The notes beneath the pieces are model-generated. The model did no database searches. It was given only the letters and a program-made list of their open reading frames with translations, and was not told the origin of the DNA. Positions 7,420-10,041 of a stretch of 10,041 nt of DNA are shown piece by piece. The stretch lies in the NCBI GenBank assembly GCA_025055465.1, contig JANWXA010000059.1, positions 1 through 10,041 of the forward strand. The letters are read 5' to 3'. The position numbers were made by a program, and so were the translations under genes. Each line of letters begins with the position of its first letter. Within the stretch, counting starts at the first letter, position 1. The stretch is from Candidatus Kapaibacterium sp. Its GTDB lineage: Bacteria; Bacteroidota; Ignavibacteria; Kapaibacteriales; HRBIN21.

Positions 7420-8642
7420 CTCAGCCCTACTTGCTTGTGCTTCTCGGCTGTTTGGTGCTCGTGGTGACGGGCCATGCCTCCCTACGGCTCGGGGTAGAAC
7501 GGTTTGTGGAGACGTATCAGGACAGCCTCCGAGGCAGACGGGTTGCCGTGCTGACACATGCGGCGGCTCGGCTTCCTGACGGGCGCCTTAGCTTGGAGTT
7601 GCTTATAGCGTCATTCCGTGTGGTTGCTATCTGGACCCCAGAGCATGGCTTCTGGGGGGTTACCCCGGCGGGGCTTCCCGTACCGGATGACACGGTATGG
7701 GGTATCCCCAGTTACTCACTCTACGGGGCACGGCGCCGCCCTTCGATGCAACTTCTCCAGGGTGTGGAGGCGGTTGTGGTGGATGTGCAGGACGTTGGCT
7801 TTCGGCCTTATACGTATTTGAGCACGCTCTATGCTGTCATGGACGCCTGTGCGGATCAGGGGATTCCTGTCTATGTACTTGATCGTCCTAATCCGCTTGG
7901 GGGGACGGTTGTGGAAGGAGCCGTGCTGGATACGGCTCTCCGCTCTTTCGTAGGGGTGCTGCCCATTCCCTACCGTCACGGCTGCACGATTGGGGAATTA
8001 GCAAGGATGCTCAACGAGGCGGGGTGGCTTCCCCGTTCGCCAACGGGTGCGATACGTCGCTGCTCACTTGTGATCGTGCCGATGCAGGGATGGAAACGGA
8101 CAATGGTGTGGGAAGAAACTGGGCTCCCATGGTTTCCTCCCTCGCCGAACATTTCCACGCCGACTGCTGCTCGGGCTGCCGTCATTACAGGGGCTATTGG
8201 GGAGATGGGTCTCTGGAGCATTGGTATTGGCACCCCAACCCCGTTTCAATTTCTTGGTGCGCCAGGCTTTCCTGCCGAACGCTTTGCGAAAGCACTCCGT
8301 ACGGTGCTCTTGCCGCTGGGGGTTCGCATCGGTGTTGCCCGGTTTCTTCCTCAACAGGGACGCCATGCCCGACAGGTATGCGATGGCATCTTTCTGGTAC
8401 CTGAAGCCCGCCATGACGCTCGATTCTTCGCCGCCTTTGTCGCTATCGCGACGCAGTTGCGGCAAATGGCTCCAGGTTTTTGCCACCAGATCGGGCCTCA
8501 GGCCTGGGACATGCTTCAGAAGGTTCTGGGGCATCGTGCTTTTGCCGAAGCGCTCTGTTCCGCAGAGTCACTCCGGCCCTGGCTTGAGCATGGGATAGAT
8601 GCCTTTCAGCTCCTGCGACAGCGTTACTTGTTGTATGCCTGA
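7416..8642 (+). CDS. namZ: NamZ-family (DUF1343) exo-beta-N-acetylmuramidase, probably exported
   Basis: A 408-residue protein. Residues 1-22 form a hydrophobic signal-like segment without an N-terminal Lys/Arg, so export is likely but the signal is not textbook. Family signatures appear in order: WTPEHGF (73-79, including the conserved Glu of the proposed active site), VDVQDVGFRPYTY (122-134), DRPNPLGG (156-163), YRHGCTIGELA (186-196) and WFPPSPNISTP (239-249). Characterised NamZ (GH171) releases N-acetylmuramic acid from the non-reducing end of peptidoglycan fragments during wall recycling. One deviation: the usual GRGT..PFE..GAP block reads GIGTPTPFQFLGAP (270-283), with Arg replaced by Ile. 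It overlaps xerD by four bases (ATGA) and has no clear Shine-Dalgarno, so translational coupling is likely. Confidence 0.88.
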   Translation: MTQPYLLVLLGCLVLVVTGHASLRLGVERFVETYQDSLRGRRVAVLTHAAARLPDGRLSLELLIASFRVVAIWTPEHGFWGVTPAGLPVPDDTVWGIPSYSLYGARRRPSMQLLQGVEAVVVDVQDVGFRPYTYLSTLYAVMDACADQGIPVYVLDRPNPLGGTVVEGAVLDTALRSFVGVLPIPYRHGCTIGELARMLNEAGWLPRSPTGAIRRCSLVIVPMQGWKRTMVWEETGLPWFPPSPNISTPTAARAAVITGAIGEMGLWSIGIGTPTPFQFLGAPGFPAERFAKALRTVLLPLGVRIGVARFLPQQGRHARQVCDGIFLVPEARHDARFFAAFVAIATQLRQMAPGFCHQIGPQAWDMLQKVLGHRAFAEALCSAESLRPWLEHGIDAFQLLRQRYLLYA

Positions 8643-8666
8643 GCTCTCCACCCATTGGTAAAAGTG

Positions 8667-8674
8667 TAATTTTG
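8667..8674 (+). promoter_or_regulatory. Candidate Bacteroidetes-type -7 element ahead of rplS
   Basis: TAATTTTG fits TAnnTTTG and is identical to the octamer before the aspartate kinase. It would start transcription near 8681 and give a leader of about 32 bases to the ATG of rplS. I see no convincing -33 TTTG about 19 bases upstream. It sits in the widest gap (70 bases) of the right-hand gene series. Confidence 0.35.
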
Positions 8675-8712
8675 TGTGTTTTTCAGTTTGGGGAATCTCC
8701 GAAGGGGCTGCG

Positions 8713-9105
8713 ATGTCCTCATCAAAGCTTGCCATAGTGGAAGAAATGTCTAAAGCAGAAGGGGAGGAGCTCCGACGGGTAGCCTCCGGCGATCAGGCGC
8801 GGATAGAGGAATTTGGTCCAGGCGACTATGTGAACGTAGCTGTTCGCGTGGTAGAAGGCGATAAGGAACGGATCCAGCATTTTCAGGGCATCGTCATGTA
8901 TGTTCGTGGGCAGGGGGCGAGTAGGACTTTTTGTGTGAGAAAGGTTGCCCATGGGGTCGGAGTAGAACGCATTTTTCCGCTCTACTCGCCCGTTGTAGAG
9001 AGCGTGAAAGTGTTGCGTCGGGGGCGAGTGCGACGAGCTCGAATCTACTTTATCCGCGAGATGTCCGAGAAGCGGGTCCGACAGAAGCTTCGCTATAGCT
9101 CTTGA
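8713..9105 (+). CDS. rplS: 50S ribosomal protein bL19
   Basis: A 130-residue bL19, a large-subunit protein at the 30S-50S interface. Conserved blocks: FGPGDYVNVAVRVVEGDKERIQHFQGIV (about 34-61), then FCVRKVAHGVGVERIFPL (73-90), SPVVESVKV and RRGRVRRARIYFIRE (102-116). The start is set at the ATG at 8713 behind GAAGG (8701-8705), seven bases away. An in-frame GTG at 8674 would add 13 residues without family support, and the ATG at 8746 is possible but has a poorer site. At 130 residues it is somewhat longer than the usual ~115, owing to an N-terminal extension before the PGD motif. In many bacteria rplS follows trmD and rimM; here it follows namZ, an atypical neighbourhood. The next gene begins 16 bases after its stop. 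Confidence 0.96.
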   Translation: MSSSKLAIVEEMSKAEGEELRRVASGDQARIEEFGPGDYVNVAVRVVEGDKERIQHFQGIVMYVRGQGASRTFCVRKVAHGVGVERIFPLYSPVVESVKVLRRGRVRRARIYFIREMSEKRVRQKLRYSS

Positions 9106-9121
9106 GTCCTCCCTTCCGTGC

Positions 9122-10041
9122 ATGCTCCAAGTTCTGCAACACCAGCGCACGGGCGAGATTCGGCTTCTGGAGGTTCCGCTGCCGGAGTGTTTGCCCGGGG
9201 GGGTGTTGGTACGCACAGCCTTTTCACTAATTAGTGCTGGAACCGAGAGGGCAAGCGTTGCAGTAGCACGGGCTCCTCTGCTGAAAAAGGCATTAGAACG
9301 GCCGGATTTGGTTCGACAAGTCTGGCAGAGTGTGCAGCGTGAAGGCATCCGGACTACGCTAGACAAGGTTCGGGCAAGGCTCAGAGCATACAAGGCCCCG
9401 GGTTATAGCGTTGCGGGGATCGTGCTGGAATCCTGTACTCCGGAGTTTTCCCCTGGCGACCGAGTGGCTTGTGCTGGGGCAGGGTATGCTGTTCATGCCG
9501 AGTATGTGACTGTTCCGCGGCGGCTGGTCGCTTGTGTACCTGAGAGCGTACCCCTGGAAGCTGCTGCATATACGACTCTTGGAGCTATTGCGCTCAACGG
9601 CGTGCGCCAGGCCGATATTCGGATTGGCGAGCAAGTTGTTGTTATTGGACTTGGCTTGCTTGGACTCTTGACAGTGCAGATTCTGCGCGCGGCCGGCTGC
9701 CGGGTAGCGGGTGTCGATAAGGACTGCTCCACCTTTGAGCTAGCGCAGCATCTGGGGTGTGAACTCACGCTTCCGAGCACCTGGGAGGCTGTTGCTGACC
9801 TTCAGAGGTGGGCGCGCAACGTAGGCGTGGATGCCGTGCTGATTACCGCCAGTACTTCTTCCAATCAGCCGGTGGAACTTGCTATCGGAGCTGCACGGAA
9901 GCGGGGCCGTATCGTGGTTGTTGGTGCTGTGGGCATGAATGTACCTCGTCAGCCCTTCTACGAGAAAGAGTTAGAGCTCCGCATCGCCACCAGCTATGGT
10001 CCTGGGCGTTATGATCCTGTGTACGAAGAGCAAGGCTTAGA
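9122..10041 (+). CDS. Bi-domain oxidoreductase, N-terminal alcohol-dehydrogenase-like part (3' end outside window)
   Basis: The frame is open from the ATG at 9122 to the window end, about 306 residues without a stop. It matches the medium-chain (zinc-type) dehydrogenase half of bi-domain oxidoreductases: MLQVLQHQRTGEIRLLEVPLP at the start, SLISAGTER (35-43), a helical insert with LLKKALERPDLVRQV, then GYSVAGIV (94-101), PGDRVACAG, HAEYVTVP and the Rossmann fingerprint VVVIGLGLLGLLTVQ (~172-186) followed by VAGVD. In this family a Gfo/Idh/MocA-like domain follows, which would lie outside the window; a single-domain enzyme cannot be excluded. Relatives often occur with sugar and surface-polysaccharide genes, but the substrate is unknown. 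No Shine-Dalgarno precedes the ATG, which lies 16 bases after rplS, so the start rests on alignment to the family N-terminus. Confidence 0.82.
   Translation, partial: MLQVLQHQRTGEIRLLEVPLPECLPGGVLVRTAFSLISAGTERASVAVARAPLLKKALERPDLVRQVWQSVQREGIRTTLDKVRARLRAYKAPGYSVAGIVLESCTPEFSPGDRVACAGAGYAVHAEYVTVPRRLVACVPESVPLEAAAYTTLGAIALNGVRQADIRIGEQVVVIGLGLLGLLTVQILRAAGCRVAGVDKDCSTFELAQHLGCELTLPSTWEAVADLQRWARNVGVDAVLITASTSSNQPVELAIGAARKRGRIVVVGAVGMNVPRQPFYEKELELRIATSYGPGRYDPVYEEQGL

Noticed and set aside
8722..9393. 223-codon minus-strand open frame across rplS and the oxidoreductase start
   Set aside because: It is antisense to two well-supported genes and shows no family motif.

Overview
The window carries eight protein-coding genes. 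It is densely packed, with moderately high GC content and Arg/Glu-rich proteins. Two genes are cut by the window edges. I see no tRNA, rRNA, CRISPR array, insertion sequence or phage gene. The gene content suggests a member of the Bacteroidota/Chlorobiota (FCB) group, possibly an Ignavibacteria- or Kapabacteria-like lineage. The supporting signs are paired M16 peptidases with a LolA-like tail, a PgpH-type HD protein, a NamZ (DUF1343) protein, a bi-domain oxidoreductase, and two TAATTTTG octamers matching the Bacteroidetes -7 promoter element TAnnTTTG. This assignment is an inference, not a demonstrated identity.

Left part (1-2375, + strand): the C-terminal end of one M16-family zinc peptidase is followed 26 bases later by a second, exported M16 protein. 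The second protein has lost the HxxEH zinc motif and carries an extra C-terminal domain. Together they look like a catalytic/non-catalytic M16 pair.

Middle (2376-2962): a small Arg-rich secreted protein of Spy/CpxP type (LTxxQ motifs) lies on the minus strand, convergent with the M16 pair and divergent from the next operon. An FNR/CRP-like palindrome, TTGAG-N4-CTCAA, sits 16 bases ahead of its start codon.

Right part (2963-10041, all + strand): a tightly packed series that could be one operon. It contains a divergent aspartate kinase, a membrane HD-domain phosphohydrolase of PgpH type (c-di-AMP hydrolase family), a XerC/D tyrosine recombinase whose start lies 62 bases inside the HD gene, a NamZ-type exo-N-acetylmuramidase overlapping xerD by 4 bases, ribosomal protein bL19 (rplS, probably with its own promoter), and the N-terminal part of a bi-domain oxidoreductase that runs off the window. 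The themes are housekeeping: amino-acid supply, nucleotide second messenger, chromosome dimer resolution, wall recycling and translation.

I do not see a clear previously undescribed system. The most notable points are the degenerate M16 partner, the atypical catalytic loop of the aspartate kinase, the FNR-like site at the Spy-like gene, and the paired promoter octamers.
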